Shown in pieces: positions 47,072 to 57,479 of a DNA stretch of 64,000 bases. The position numbers and the translations under genes were made by a program. Position 1 is the stretch's first letter. Every line of letters starts with the position of its first letter. The stretch covers positions 7,688,001-7,752,000 of the forward strand of contig BSYQ01000001.1 of the NCBI GenBank assembly GCA_030272585.1. Reading direction: 5' to 3'. The notes beneath the pieces were generated by a model. The model worked only from the letters and a program-made list of their open reading frames with translations, made no database searches and was not told where the DNA came from. The DNA comes from Bryopsis sp. KO-2023 (lineage: Eukaryota > Chlorophyta > Ulvophyceae > Bryopsidales > Bryopsidaceae).

Positions 47072-48518
47072 TCAGGTGACGGAAGAACAATGGGAACAGC
47101 TCAGGGTGCTGCATTCGATTCTGAGGCCATACAAGGAGGCAACCAAACGGATGGAGGCGGAAAAAACTGTGACGTGCTCGCTGGCAGACCTGGGCGCCGA
47201 CCCGTTGGACCGGTCCGGTCCAACGGGTCGGCGCCCAGGTCTGTTCATCAACCGCCTCTGTTCTTCAAACCTATCCCTTTCAGTGGGTGTACTGATCCTG
47301 GTCGGCATCGGTGAATCCCGTCTCTGCAAATTTCCAAGGTCGTCCGGTTTACAACGCAATCCATCAAAATCACGGGGCCAAGGTGTTGCACCATAGGCTC
47401 GCAGGAGTTCCTCCCGGGTCTGGTTCTGCCTCATGTTCGGGGGTGGCCCCCTCCCACCGGGTCTGCTCTGGTTCTGCCTCATGTTCGGGGGTGGCCCCCT
47501 CCCACCGGGTCTGCTCTGGTTCTGCATCATGTTCGGGGGTGGCCCCCTCCCAGTGGTCCTGAGGACCCTGCCCCTGCCCGGGCCCACACCCATGCCTCCA
47601 CCAAACGCCCAGGCTGATTCTGATGGCAATCCACTTCCAGATGGCAGACCACTTCCAGATGGCAATCCACTTCCAGATGGCATACCACTTCCAGATGGCA
47701 GACCACTTCCAGATCGCCACTCACCTGGTCCAGCTCCGGTTCTGGGACGTTGCCGGGGTGGCTCCACCTCCCCATCCTCGTATTCTGAATCTGATTCTGG
47801 TCTAGGACCAGGTCCGAATTCACCAATGAAGTGGACTTCCTCCTCCTGATCGTGTTCCATTTCACCCCACCTGTCCTGGGGTTCCACCTGCACACACACC
47901 ATGTTGCGGGTCAGGAATCTATTTTGAGACTGATACACTGTGGACTTTGTTACCGAAAGTTTGAAATAATATGCACTCTGGAAATACTGATGGTCATGTT
48001 GGTTTAATTCATTGGTAACATTGATTGGACAAACCTTGATTTCTGGTCCAGCAGACCTCGACCATGCTGATGCAGTTCCAGGTGGGAGTGTTCCAGGTGC
48101 TGAAACTGGTGCAGGTGCTGAAACTGGTTCAGGTGCTGGTAGGGCGAGGACGAAGTCACCGCTGATTTCAGTGTTCATCAGGACCATCATTCGAAGTTCA
48201 TCTCGCAACTGATCAAGACTCTGGTGCAGATCCATGGCTTTAAGCAGAACTGCACCACACAACACTCACAAGTTCAGAGCATGTGAGAAACATGATTGAA
48301 ATGAAGAACACACACATAGATTCCTGACCTGTTTTCACTCCTATTGCCAGATGCTGATCTGAGTACAGTAGGGTAATGTTTTCCTCCTGGAGTCCGGGTG
48401 GGCAGCTCTGCAGTTTCCCCAACAAGTGGTCTATCAATCTGAAACTGAACGGGTCGTCTTCTCGGGCCTGATCCCAGTAGGGCTGTCCCAGAACCGAAGC
48501 AATATTCAGAAAGGTACC
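47072..48518 (-). CDS. Second hAT gene, antisense to the transposase, function unknown (partial model)
   Basis: Three minus-strand exons fit GT-AG rules and phase: 48518-48329 (GTFLNIASVLGQPYWDQARE to LAIGVKT), 48249-48035 (VLLKAMDLHQSLDQLRDELR to AGPEIK) and 47887 leftwards (VEPQDRWGEMEHDQEEEVHF). The last part is low complexity: six-residue SGSGLP-type repeats (18-bp units, about 47628-47715) and three copies of a 16-residue unit beginning GRGPPPNMRQNQSRP (48-bp units, about 47420-47560). The frame then runs DFDGLRCKPDDLGNLQRR and crosses the palindrome into the antisense of the transposase, stopping at 47072, so the real end is probably near 47243. More exons may lie to the right. No known domain. 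Confidence 0.5.
47185..47243. repeat. Perfect inverted repeat, 29-bp arms, 1-base spacer
   Basis: The left arm 47185-47213 and right arm 47215-47243 are exact reverse complements around a single T at 47214. It is GC-rich (GGCGCCGACCCG core). It sits where transposase homology ends and the antisense gene ends. It could be a bidirectional hairpin terminator, a fold-back rearrangement point or an assembly artefact. Confidence 0.95.
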
Positions 48519-49468
48519 CTGCAAGACCGTCGAAACCCCTCACGTCCGACCTTCGAACCGCAACAGCAACAACAACAGCAAAAGCAAAAGCAAAACCAAC
48601 ACCGACCCCTACCTTTTCCAAACCGAAATACCGACGCAGAGTCCGAGCGACGAAAAAGAGTCTGTCCCTCTGCAAAACCGTATCTGAAGCGAATGCCCTG
48701 GGTATTTCGCCCCCGATCTGATTCAGGTTGCGGGTGTAGGCCAGGGAAGGAAGGGGGGCTACCATAGCAGAACTGAACGGGAAATGACGGAACGCAGAGC
48801 CGCGAGAAACTGATAACTGGTCGGTGCAGGAACTGATGACGGAACGCAGATCCGCTAGAAACTGAAAACTGCTCGATGCAGGAACTGATGACTTTCTCGT
48901 AGAGCAGCGACAAACTGAACACAACGGCAAGTATGAAAGGCCACAAAAACGAAACGAGCCTGTGCGCAAACCTCCCAGGGCTGTCGATATATTCGGAGCA
49001 GTTCCGTACAGTACGTAATAACTCAGTCAGCGATGTGGCCCATAACACGATGGTCGGAGTCCAGGTCGGCATCCGATCTGCATCGCCGATTTCATCGGAA
49101 ACACCGACTTTACGCCTTTCCTACCGATCATGATCGGACGCCGCCGACTATTGCTCCGATCAAAATATAACGCCGACTTTTTCGTCGGCCGACTATGCCG
49201 ATCCCAGCTTCGAAACCAGATCGGATCGGTGTCGGGATCGGATCTGCCGACCTTTATTCGGGTCGGGCGCCGATCCCGACTAGTCGGTCCGATTTTGACA
49301 CCGATTTCCGATTATCGGCCCGACTTTTGAAGATTTCAAAATATCGGAACAGGACCGACTTTTTTCAACTTTCCGAGAATAATAGATTCGTGAAAACCGG
49401 AATCCGATCCGATCCCGTACAGGTCTGTTTATGTGCGGCCGATATTTGCCGACTGTATCCCTAGTATG

Positions 49469-49476
49469 ATCGTCGC
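49469..49476 (+). repeat. 8-bp target site duplication of the hAT, right copy
   Basis: ATCGTCGC, matching 38749-38756. Confidence 0.85.
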
Positions 49477-50527
49477 CGACCTCATCCAAATAGAGGTTGG
49501 TGACGATCCACTGTCCAATTGTTTTTTTCTGGGTTTAAGGGGGGAAGAAAAACCGAAGGTTAAAATATCCAAAATATCCATTTTTTTTCCTGCCATGTAA
49601 AATCGAAATATTTGTTTGCCACATTGTTCCAGTCCATTTGCTGCACCCACCACCCGCCAAAAAAAAAATACGCTGCATCCAAAAATAATGAATAAAGAAT
49701 TCGCTGCTGCCAAAAATAATGAATAAAGAATTTGCTGCCGCCAAAAATAAAAAATAAAGAATTTGCTGCTGCCAAAAATCAAAAATAAAGAATTCGCTGC
49801 ATCAAAAAATAATGAATAAAGAATTCGTTGCCACCAAAAATCAAAAATAAAGAATAGCATGCATCCAAAAATCAAAAATAAAGAATTCGCTGCCAAAGAA
49901 TCGAAATCAAAGAATCGCATGCATCAAAACATCAAAAATAACAGTCATCTCATATGACTTCGTCCACTGATTTTCCTCTGGTCCTCCACCAGCCCTTGAT
50001 GATTTCCCTGCAATCCGCAGTTTTACTCAACTATACTCTTCTCCTCAGTGTGTCCAATTTGTTTTTGCCAGATCAATATAGGTCGTTCACTGATTTGCCC
50101 CCTGGTCCTCCACCAGCCCCCAATGATTTTCCTCCACAGTTTGCAGTTTTGCTCCACTATGCTCTTCTCCTCAGTGTGTCCAAAAACTTTTTTTGCCAGA
50201 TCAATATAGGCCGTTCACTGATTTGCCCCCTGGTCCTCCACCAGCCCTTCATGATTTTCCTCCAGAATGTGCAGTTTTGCTCCACTATGCTCTTCTCCTC
50301 CATCAATCCGACCCATGAATCCGATCCACCACTCCGATCCACCAGTCCATCAAATATATCCCTAAAATCCCCCTCCCCTTTTTCCCGGTTTTGGACAAAG
50401 GTTGACAAAAATCAAATATTAATTATGTACATAGGGCTGTTGATTACTTTTCGACTCGATACACCCCCCCCCTCTTTTCCTTCCCAAGCAATTGACAGAC
50501 ATTGCTTGGGGTTTTTTTCTTTTTTTG

Positions 50528-50567
<40 letters not shown>

Positions 50568-50620
50568 AACTACCCGCTACCCCTTTTTTCTTTTTTTTTT
50601 TTAGAACAATGGGCATAGCC
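49469..50620. repeat. Tandem repeat region right of the hAT
   Basis: It begins with a hairpin unit (49469-49512, CGACCTCATCC ... GAGGTTGG). Next comes a minisatellite of about 31 bp (units AAAATAATGAATAAAGAATT with TGCTGC spacers, about 49670-49930). Then about three copies of a 127-bp unit (phrases TTTGCCCCCTGGTCCTCCAC and CACTATGCTCTTCTCCTC, 49963-50310). Poly-T runs follow at about 50537-50575. No gene is seen. Confidence 0.8.
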
Positions 50621-51689
50621 CATAGTCCACGGACATCACCCCATGCCCCTGGTCATATCCCGATTCCGAAATAACCTGCAAAAAAAATGTGTGGGCTGAC
50701 TCAGAACTAAGAAGAATTGAACCTCCAGAAATAAAGGCTCACCAGCACCAATGAAATCTGATGCTTTGGGAGAGAGAGAGAAAAAACACCCATAACTGCA
50801 TGGGTAATCTCAGCTAATTTTTTTCTGGGATATATATATATATATATATTCAATGACCAGGTAATTTTGTTTTTATTTAATACTTCTGGACTAAAGCCTT
50901 TTGGCCTTGTGTAAAAATCCTTTGAATTTGATTCCATCTATATAACAGGCTCAGCAAAAATAAAAAACATCATAAGCGAGTTTCAAAAAATGTATCAATG
51001 ATAATTGATAAGCGGCTCTGAAGTTTACATTTTTTTTTGGCACGTTCTCCTTTTCAAATGTGCTCAAATTTTGACTTTCGATTTTACCTGCTCTTCATAA
51101 TCTCACCTGGATTCTCACCATTTGCAGTTTCCTCTCCGTGCTTATCTAGGACAAATGAAAGAGAATATTCCCAACTGCATCACCATCTTCAGAGCATATC
51201 AAAATCACCTGGTCGTAGTTGAGTCTGTTGATGACCATGTGTTTTCAGGCTACATAGTTGAAGGGGCAAGGTACTCCTGGGGTCAACAATAGTGACAATG
51301 CTAACTTTGTCTTCTACAAATGGCATCCTTCAACTGACCAGACCGATTTTAAGGCACTGAACTTATGTCCATTGGAGACTGCTCACCCTTGAAAACATTC
51401 CAATTGGCGGTCTCATTCTTCACAAAAACGAGCCCTCTCATGTCACCTGCCCATAGCATTCATACCAAGTTGATACAGATGTCATCACACAAATAGTTGA
51501 CATCAGTCATAGTGAGATATACGAAGAGGATGTCGAGTTGAGCCCCGAAACTACATGATCTAAGCAGAGGAGCCTGAAACCCCACCTGGGCCTGTTGACA
51601 ATACACTCGTGTTCTGGAGATGCTCAGGATCATAAGCTTTGCGCTCACAGACCAAACTGTAAGTCATGACAACATATTTTGCTTCTCTT
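50621..51689. other. AT-rich spacer
   Basis: No supported gene. It contains an (AT)n run near 50830-50850. The part just right of 51050 may be older, decayed 3' exons of the calmodulin-like pseudogene. Confidence 0.35.
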
Positions 51690-51895
51690 GGAACATCAGG
51701 AATTCCTTGATGTTGATTTCACCATTTCCATGTATATCTGCTCATCTCTCGAATTTGACCTGGATGAGCACCAGAATGCCATTACAAAACTTATTCTTGT
51801 AGCCCATGGCTTGGATGTACCTATCCTCAGCCTTGTCAAAGAACTTGAACACCTTACCCTCCACCTCCTTGGTTTCTTGCCCAGATACACAATAA
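51690..51895 (-). pseudogene. Decayed calmodulin-like EF-hand lobe
   Basis: On the minus strand one frame reads EGKVFKFFDKAEDRYI, where a calmodulin third EF-hand would have FxVFDKDGNGYI. After about 30 residues and an in-frame stop it reads ADIHGNGEINIKEFLMF, a near-canonical fourth EF-hand loop (D-x-x-G-N-G-x-I-x-x-x-E-F). The first loop has lost its acidic ligands. Spacing between the loops fits calmodulin's C-terminal lobe. The stop codon and degraded helix between the loops indicate a pseudogene or a processed fragment. Confidence 0.5.
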
Positions 51896-52098
51896 CCTAG
51901 TTGAGCAATCCCACGCATGTGACCTCCTTAAGCTTTTCCGCCGCCACGTCGAAGATGGGGAGGGCCTTGTCGCAGTGGGCAGCGACATCCAGGGTTCTGG
52001 CACTTTTCGACTCCCGCCCCGCCCCCCTCAGGGGCCTCGTTCTCGCTCTCCCAGCGCCCCGCTCGTGGCTCCGCCAACGTCTTTTCCGTGGCACCGTG

Positions 52099-52595
52099 TG
52101 TAGCAGTTCTTTAGGTGTGGGATTAGTGGTGGTAGTGGCTGAGATTCGAACTCGGGCCACCTGGGCCAGAAGGGATGTAATCTACTCTGAGCCAGATGTC
52201 CTGAGTTCGCTTCTTATTTTTACTTGGGGGAGAGGGCGCCTATATACCGGATTAGGTAATAGGTGTCGCTCTCGGGAGATTCGGGAGTAATGGGAGGGGA
52301 TTGAATTGACTCACGATGTGACCCGCGGGGTGACTGATGTGACGTGAGTGTGAGGTTAGAGTGGAGTCGAGGGAGGGGTACAGAAGGTGTAGAATGGGGC
52401 AGTAGTTAGTGGGATTTGAACCAGGGACATCCGCGGCTGGAGTCCTAGCCTAGGACTCCTAGGCACTACGCCAGGGCCGCAGATTAGGCTTGCTTGGGGT
52501 TTAAGGAGTCGGCGACGGTTGTCTTGTTGTTGGTGTTCGTGTAAGGTTTCGTTTTGTTTCGTGTGTCGAAGTGTTTTCCCCTTGTGACTGTTACA
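52099..52595 (+). repeat. Solo LTR of the same chromovirus
   Basis: 497 bp, starting TGTAGC and ending GTTACA, flanked by a perfect 5-bp duplication CCGTG (52094-52098 and 52596-52600). It matches the LTRs at 40.5 and 45.6 kb apart from scattered substitutions and a 14-bp internal gain in the CTAGCCTAGGACTC phrase near 52447, which accounts for the length difference. It is the product of LTR-LTR recombination. Confidence 0.93.
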
Positions 52596-52600
52596 CCGTG

Positions 52601-55600
52601 CCTGCGGCGTTCTCGAATATCCTCCTCGAGGTGCTGCAAACGTTGGCCTCTCCACGCGGGTCGGTGCATTCTAAATCGGAGGCAGTTGCGACGTCGAACG
52701 AGGGCTGTGTGAGCTTGAGAAATAAACGCCGAGTCAAACGCAGCACAGCTTCAAGGTGCCACAAAAGCAACAGTGACAATTCATCACGCAAGCATAATCA
52801 AAAACGATGCTTGCGCGCAAGCGCTGCGCAACCGTTGTGCAATCCAACGCTTGCCCTCAAGCGCCCGCAAGCGCAGCGCAAGCAGGCGCTTGCAGTGCAA
52901 TCGCGATGCAAGCGTAGTGCAAGCATGCTTGCGCCAGCGCTTGCGCGCAAGCGGCGGCAACAAATTTCCGACGAGGTCAGAAAGATCTGCATTTTGTGAA
53001 GGCCAACAGGTGAAACCACGCCTTGGCCAAGGCAGGCACGCGCATTTGTCGTCGCGAGGACAATAATAGGGATGTTCAGCAAGTCGACGATAGCACTATT
53101 TCGACGTTATTACTAAGCGAAATAGCGTGTTTTGCTATCGTTAAAACCTTGTTTTTGATGGAGGGCGTCCACGAGATTTCCCGGAACTGGGCGCGACAGG
53201 TCATCCTGATCGGCAAGAGGGAGATGTTAGTCCACGAGAACAAAGCGTGAAAGGATAAGCGAGCTGAGATGTTCGTTGCCCCCCTCCCGCAGGAAAATCT
53301 GAGCCTAATCAGCCGCAATTCGCTGAGGTGCAAGCTATTTGCCACGACCACCCCGTTATCCTCCGCCAACAGCAAGGACAACAGGTCCACAAGTAACTTA
53401 ACGCCATCCGCCAAATATCCATAGCCACACTCCGCACCCCCAGACCGCCATTCTGAAAAAAAATCACACTTCTCTTGCAAGTTGAACTGCCTCACCTCGC
53501 CGGACCATCACTGTCACTTTCCAGAGGGGGCGAGGACACGACAGAAGACAGAAGACAGAAGTTCCTGCGTCGCGCGCAACAGTACGGAGACGACCACGCA
53601 GCCGACCTTTTTCCCGTAAGCATGTTGTTTTCAATTTGCTTTAATCTGCCCAGAGGCCAGGGTCCATACTGGGTGACAAACACATGGTTCGACTCCATGC
53701 TGGCTTATATATCAAACAACAAATAGGTCAACTCAACTGCACAGAGGCCCCAAGCCACTCAGGGGGTGGAACCCTGCATTCTCATCTGTTTGGTTTGGGT
53801 GAAAGACTTGGGAGGCTTATCAAAAGATGAGGGACTGCACTCGCTCTAGAAGATCCAACTTTTCTTTTTTTTGGGAGGAGACATTCACTCTTGAAGAGTG
53901 GAAATATGAATTTGATATATGGATAGGGTTGATTGCATGATCGACTGTTTCTGGTATGCTGACACTGTTTTTTTATTGTTTCATTGCCCAGTGATTTTAT
54001 GCTGCCAGAAGTGAAGGACATTCACTTCACCACATTTTGGCTGGTGGCTGAACCTCTGAGTTCCCGAAGAATAACAGGATAGAAAATATTGCTGAAATGT
54101 TGGTACAGTTTGATAACAAATCTGTAATTGGCGGCTCCCATCCATCTCTGCTTGCAGCCAGTCCTTTTCACGTGATTATGTTTAGAACACAACAAGAAAG
54201 AAAACATCCTAAATATTTCCAATAAAAAATAATCAGAATTCATCCCCCCCATCTCCAGCTTGGATCCCCCCAAATAAAATAATAGTAATATATGATAGAA
54301 AATAAAATCAAAATAGAATTGGAGAGAACTTTGAAGAGCATAATTTTTCTCCCAGATTAAGAAGAGAAAAAAGGGAAAGGGGGGGGGGGTCTTTCGATGA
54401 AACTGGCAGCCATTTACTGAGAAAAGGGTTTAAAAATACAGAATTGAAAAAATATCTTCTCCATACCACGAGACACTTTCGGAAAATGTAAAATAGAAAA
54501 CAAATGGCGGAAAGAAAAAATGACACAGAAAATTTGATATTTAGGATCCTTTACTTTCAGATCAGGAATTATGTTTATCCGTTTCTTTTCGAAAACAACG
54601 CACCCATTATCATCAAAACTTTTTGCCTTGGCTCCGCAGCACCATCATCATTACCTTCAAATTATTAATTCAAAAAAAGCTCAAAACTCAACCAGAAACC
54701 GAAACAATCTTTGGTCCAAAGTGATAGCCCCCTTCCCTTCAAAACAAAAAATAATGAAAGGGCCTTCATCATTTGCTCAACCCCATTGATGCAAGTGCAA
54801 AGAAGTTCCCCGACTGTTTTTAAACAATATGTTTCTCGCAGCCCATGTTGATACTCGGCTCTTCTGAACATCATCATTTCATTTATTAAACAGAAATCTG
54901 GCTAAACCAATTCTCACTGAAATTTCGAAAAAAGAGTCTATTTCACTTCAGGTGGATTCACCCAGATATTGTGTAGTACCGGTGTTAATATTTCCAACCT
55001 TGCCTTTCCTTCTCCTTTTTGTCGAACAGACTTTTCTTACAGAAAATTGTTCAGCAATACAATCCCTCTTCCAGAATTTATACCTAGAGATCTCCCATCT
55101 CACAAAATGACTTTAAAATTAAGGAAATTCCGTTCACCACCAGATCCTGATCTTAACAAAGTTCCAATCACAAAAAAAACGCAGGTAGGATTCCGCTCCC
55201 ACCCAGAAGGGGTGTGTGTTAATGAGTAATGTCCAGTTGATCTGGAAATAAAATTTTGGTTTTATGTTAGTCGCCCTGTGCTGCTCTTTAACACAGCCGA
55301 AGCAATAGTGTTGTGAATTTAACGCTATCCATCCCAGTTGGGGTGTGTACTTCCTTCAATTGACTGATTCCGTGATCTTCCAGAGAAGATAGTTACAATT
55401 CACCCACAGCAACCGAAAACTGCTTGCAGACAGGAAAAGGTGAATGGGCGACAGGTGAAGGACTGCCCTCCCATTCATTGAACAATGCTGATTTCAAAAA
55501 TCATGCATCCACAATCCCAAACTCCTTACCAAACAGCAGTGTTCAAATTTGAAATTGTGTATTCTAGCGTGTTTTTTACTAGTGACACCTCGTAGTGCCA

Positions 55601-55958
55601 GTTTTGAATCAATAAAACACAATATTTACAATATTTACAATTTGAAGGGACGATCTGAACTCAGTTCAACTCAGTTCAGTCCTTCCAAAAGTTCTCAGTT
55701 TTTGTGCTGTGATTCACGACCACCAACTAATCCAAAAAACTTCCAACCCAATATATAACTCCCTATGTCGGACTCACATATATATACAGACATGCATTTC
55801 CTCCATCATCATTTTCCCTCTTAATGTTCCAAACCACTCGGCTCAATTTTTCCACATAAAAAAAATCTATATATCCACATTTATTTCGTCAGCGCACCCT
55901 CCCATTCACCACCAAACAGTGTTTGGCAAACACGAACATCCTACTAAGGCAGTAAGAG
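52601..55958. other. Spacer with degenerate GCGCAAGC cluster; no firm gene
   Basis: 52795-52965 is packed with GCAAGCGC/GCGCTTGC-like octamers on both strands. A leucine-rich minus-strand frame at about 53500-53140 (VKLLVDLLSLLLAEDNGVVV) could be an exon but could not be joined to others. The 53069-53130 stretch is a copy of the hairpin repeat also present at 57421. 53700-55950 is AT-rich with nothing recognised. Confidence 0.4.
53071..53128. repeat. Hairpin repeat, copy 1
   Basis: GGGATGTTCAGCAAG followed by CGATAGCACTATTTCGACGT, TATTACTAAG and CGAAATAGCG. CTATTTCG and CGAAATAG form a stem. It is about 90% identical to 57423-57479, and its first 15 bases equal part of the 22.2-kb palindrome arm. 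Confidence 0.8.
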
Positions 55959-57272
55959 TTAGTAACTCTTACTGCGGGGTCTTTTTGTCGGTTTCCTCTT
56001 CTTGCTGACAGGCCATTTCTCTGAGAAACGAATTGGACTCTTCGCTCTTTGTGGCACTGCCCCGACCCCCTCCATTCCAGCATCGGCCCCGGCCCCGGCC
56101 CCCTCCGTTCGAGTCGAACCAGGCAGCTGCTGAGCCCTCTTGAAGATCTTGTACTTCTTGTACTTCTTGGCTTTTTCTTTGTACGTCGCCTGTCAACGAA
56201 AAACATATGCGCGGACCAGTATCAATATTCTACAGGTCTTCGTTTCCGTTTCGACTTTTTCACTCCTGTTCTTTGCTCTGGATATATATATATATATTCT
56301 AATATACTCAATATAATATTCAATAACAATACAATAATACCTTAAAATAGCGATAAAAAGAAGACAGCAAAGAACTAACAGGTTGGCAGCAGTGTATTTT
56401 TTTGTGGCAAAAAAATAGAATGGGAAATTTTGGGGCCACAAAAAGGGCCCACAAAATTCACTCGATGTTTGTAAGGCCTGGGGCGACATCCAAGAACTCA
56501 ATTGAGCTTCCACAAAAATCAAAACCAACAACATCAAATAAATGCAATCTAGACACCCAGCCATGTAATTTCTGTTTTTGGAGGTGGGGCCACAAATGGG
56601 CAACAACTGAATGAAACGGCTAAATTTAGGGCCAGATTGGCGCCAGAAAAAATTGAAAAAAATACACTGCGGAACCCCTGATTTGGCATAATAACAATAA
56701 TATTAATACGTATGTATAATTTACGCGTTGAATCGGAAGAAGGGTGATTTTTATTCTAGCAGGTTGTTTTGGGGAGTAAATTCGGGACAGGGGTAGTACA
56801 GACAATTATTATTAGAGTGGAGGGCCCATATCACTCATTTGTATAGTGGACGGGCTACATGGGGCGGTTTGCCTCGATGTAACACATTTGAAAAAAAAAA
56901 TATATTATTAATAATATATTATTAATAATAATCAATAATACTGTCTGACCCGGGGGTGTAGCGTGACGAAGATACGAACACTGCTTCGTAACTGTGCAAT
57001 AATAGTAATACAATAAATAATATTCGTGCGGGGTACGTTACCTTTGCATTCGAAGACAATTTTTCGTAAGGCCTCTCCTCCTCGGACATCGCCCGCCACC
57101 TCTCCCCCCCAGCTTTCGCGATCTCGGATTGCCTGACGCCCGGATCGGAGATCTTGCGTTCCTCTCGCACCTTCGATAAAAAGAAAAGGAAAGCTGAGGG
57201 GGGCCTTTTCGGCTTCGTTGGATCTTCTTGACGGAGTGTGGTCCCTGTCCCTGTCTGCTTCGTTGCGCTCAT
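55959..57272 (-). CDS. HMG-box protein (153 residues)
   Basis: Two exons: 57272-57042 (starts MSATKQTGTGTTLRQEDPTK) and 56189-55959 (stop). Both junctions are phase 0 GT-AG. Residues ~22-90 form one HMG box: PTKPKRPPSAFLFFLSKVRE, VRQSEIAKAGGERWRAMSEE, then RPYEKLSSNAK-ATYKEKAKKYKKYK across the intron, the conserved place for the third helix. The tail is Gly/Ala-rich, then strongly basic (VSKKRKPTKRPRSKSY). It resembles HMGB or SSRP1-type chromatin proteins and should bend DNA non-specifically in the nucleus. The start codon sits just after a possible acceptor, so upstream exons are possible. A separate gene lies directly upstream on the same strand. Confidence 0.8.
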
Positions 57273-57422
57273 ACTTGGCCGTTCTTGCAGTAAGAAGAAT
57301 AACTTTTTTCGCGAGAAATGTGCGTGCAAGAAATAATAACAGCCCGAATTTTCGTGGCTACACTTGTTCAGTGGGTACTGGATACAGTACATTTCGATGT
57401 GAATATCACGAGAGATATTAAG

Positions 57423-57479
57423 GATGTTCAGCAATTCAACGATAGCACTATTTCGACGTTATTACTAATCGAAATAGCG
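57423..57479. repeat. Hairpin repeat, copy 2
   Basis: A second copy of the 53.07-kb repeat: GGATGTTCAGCAATTCAACG, ATAGCACTATTTCGACGTTA, TTACTAATCGAAATAGCG. It overlaps the last codons of the minus-strand gene at 57465-58044. Confidence 0.8.

Larger units (their letters stand above)
39675..47396 (+). pseudogene. hAT transposase, interrupted by a retrotransposon and lacking the dimerisation domain
   Basis: Exon 1 runs 39675-39888 (MRGNRKKQQPRFLHRTIPPP) and ends in phase 1. Exon 2 starts at 40018 and contains a BED-type zinc finger (VTCRICSARLVFKKGG, then GHARKHG; C-x2-C-x16-H-x3-H). It is cut at 40474 by the chromovirus. The same frame resumes at 46076 once one copy of the 5-bp target duplication is discounted. 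It then carries hAT catalytic-core features: FVADGWSQSPNHWFAMGAVY and IVTDHEARMGAA with the first two acidic residues, WHGCCTHRINLG, and PVETRWNSTWYMIHRF. Homology stops at the palindrome near 47185-47243; the usual C-terminal dimerisation region with the last catalytic acid is missing. It is non-functional as it stands. Confidence 0.85.
38757..49468 (+). mobile_element. hAT DNA transposon, with nested Ty3/gypsy insertion
   Basis: The element is bounded by short inverted termini CATACTATGGAT (left) and, on the reverse strand, CATACTAGGGAT (right), and by a perfect 8-bp target duplication ATCGTCGC, the duplication size of hAT elements. Both ends are packed with CCGAC/GTCGG and CGATCGGATCGG-like subterminal repeats (38760-39060 and 49050-49460). 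Length is 10.7 kb, of which 5.6 kb is the nested chromovirus, so the hAT itself is about 5.1 kb. It carries a split transposase on plus and a second spliced gene on minus. A tRNA-like B-box (GGTTCGAGTCT) lies at about 39258. Confidence 0.85.

Noticed and set aside
53076-53495. Minus-strand leucine-rich frame (VKLLVDLLSLLLAEDNG)
   Set aside because: It looks coding-like but could not be connected to other exons or a family, so it is only mentioned in the spacer entry.
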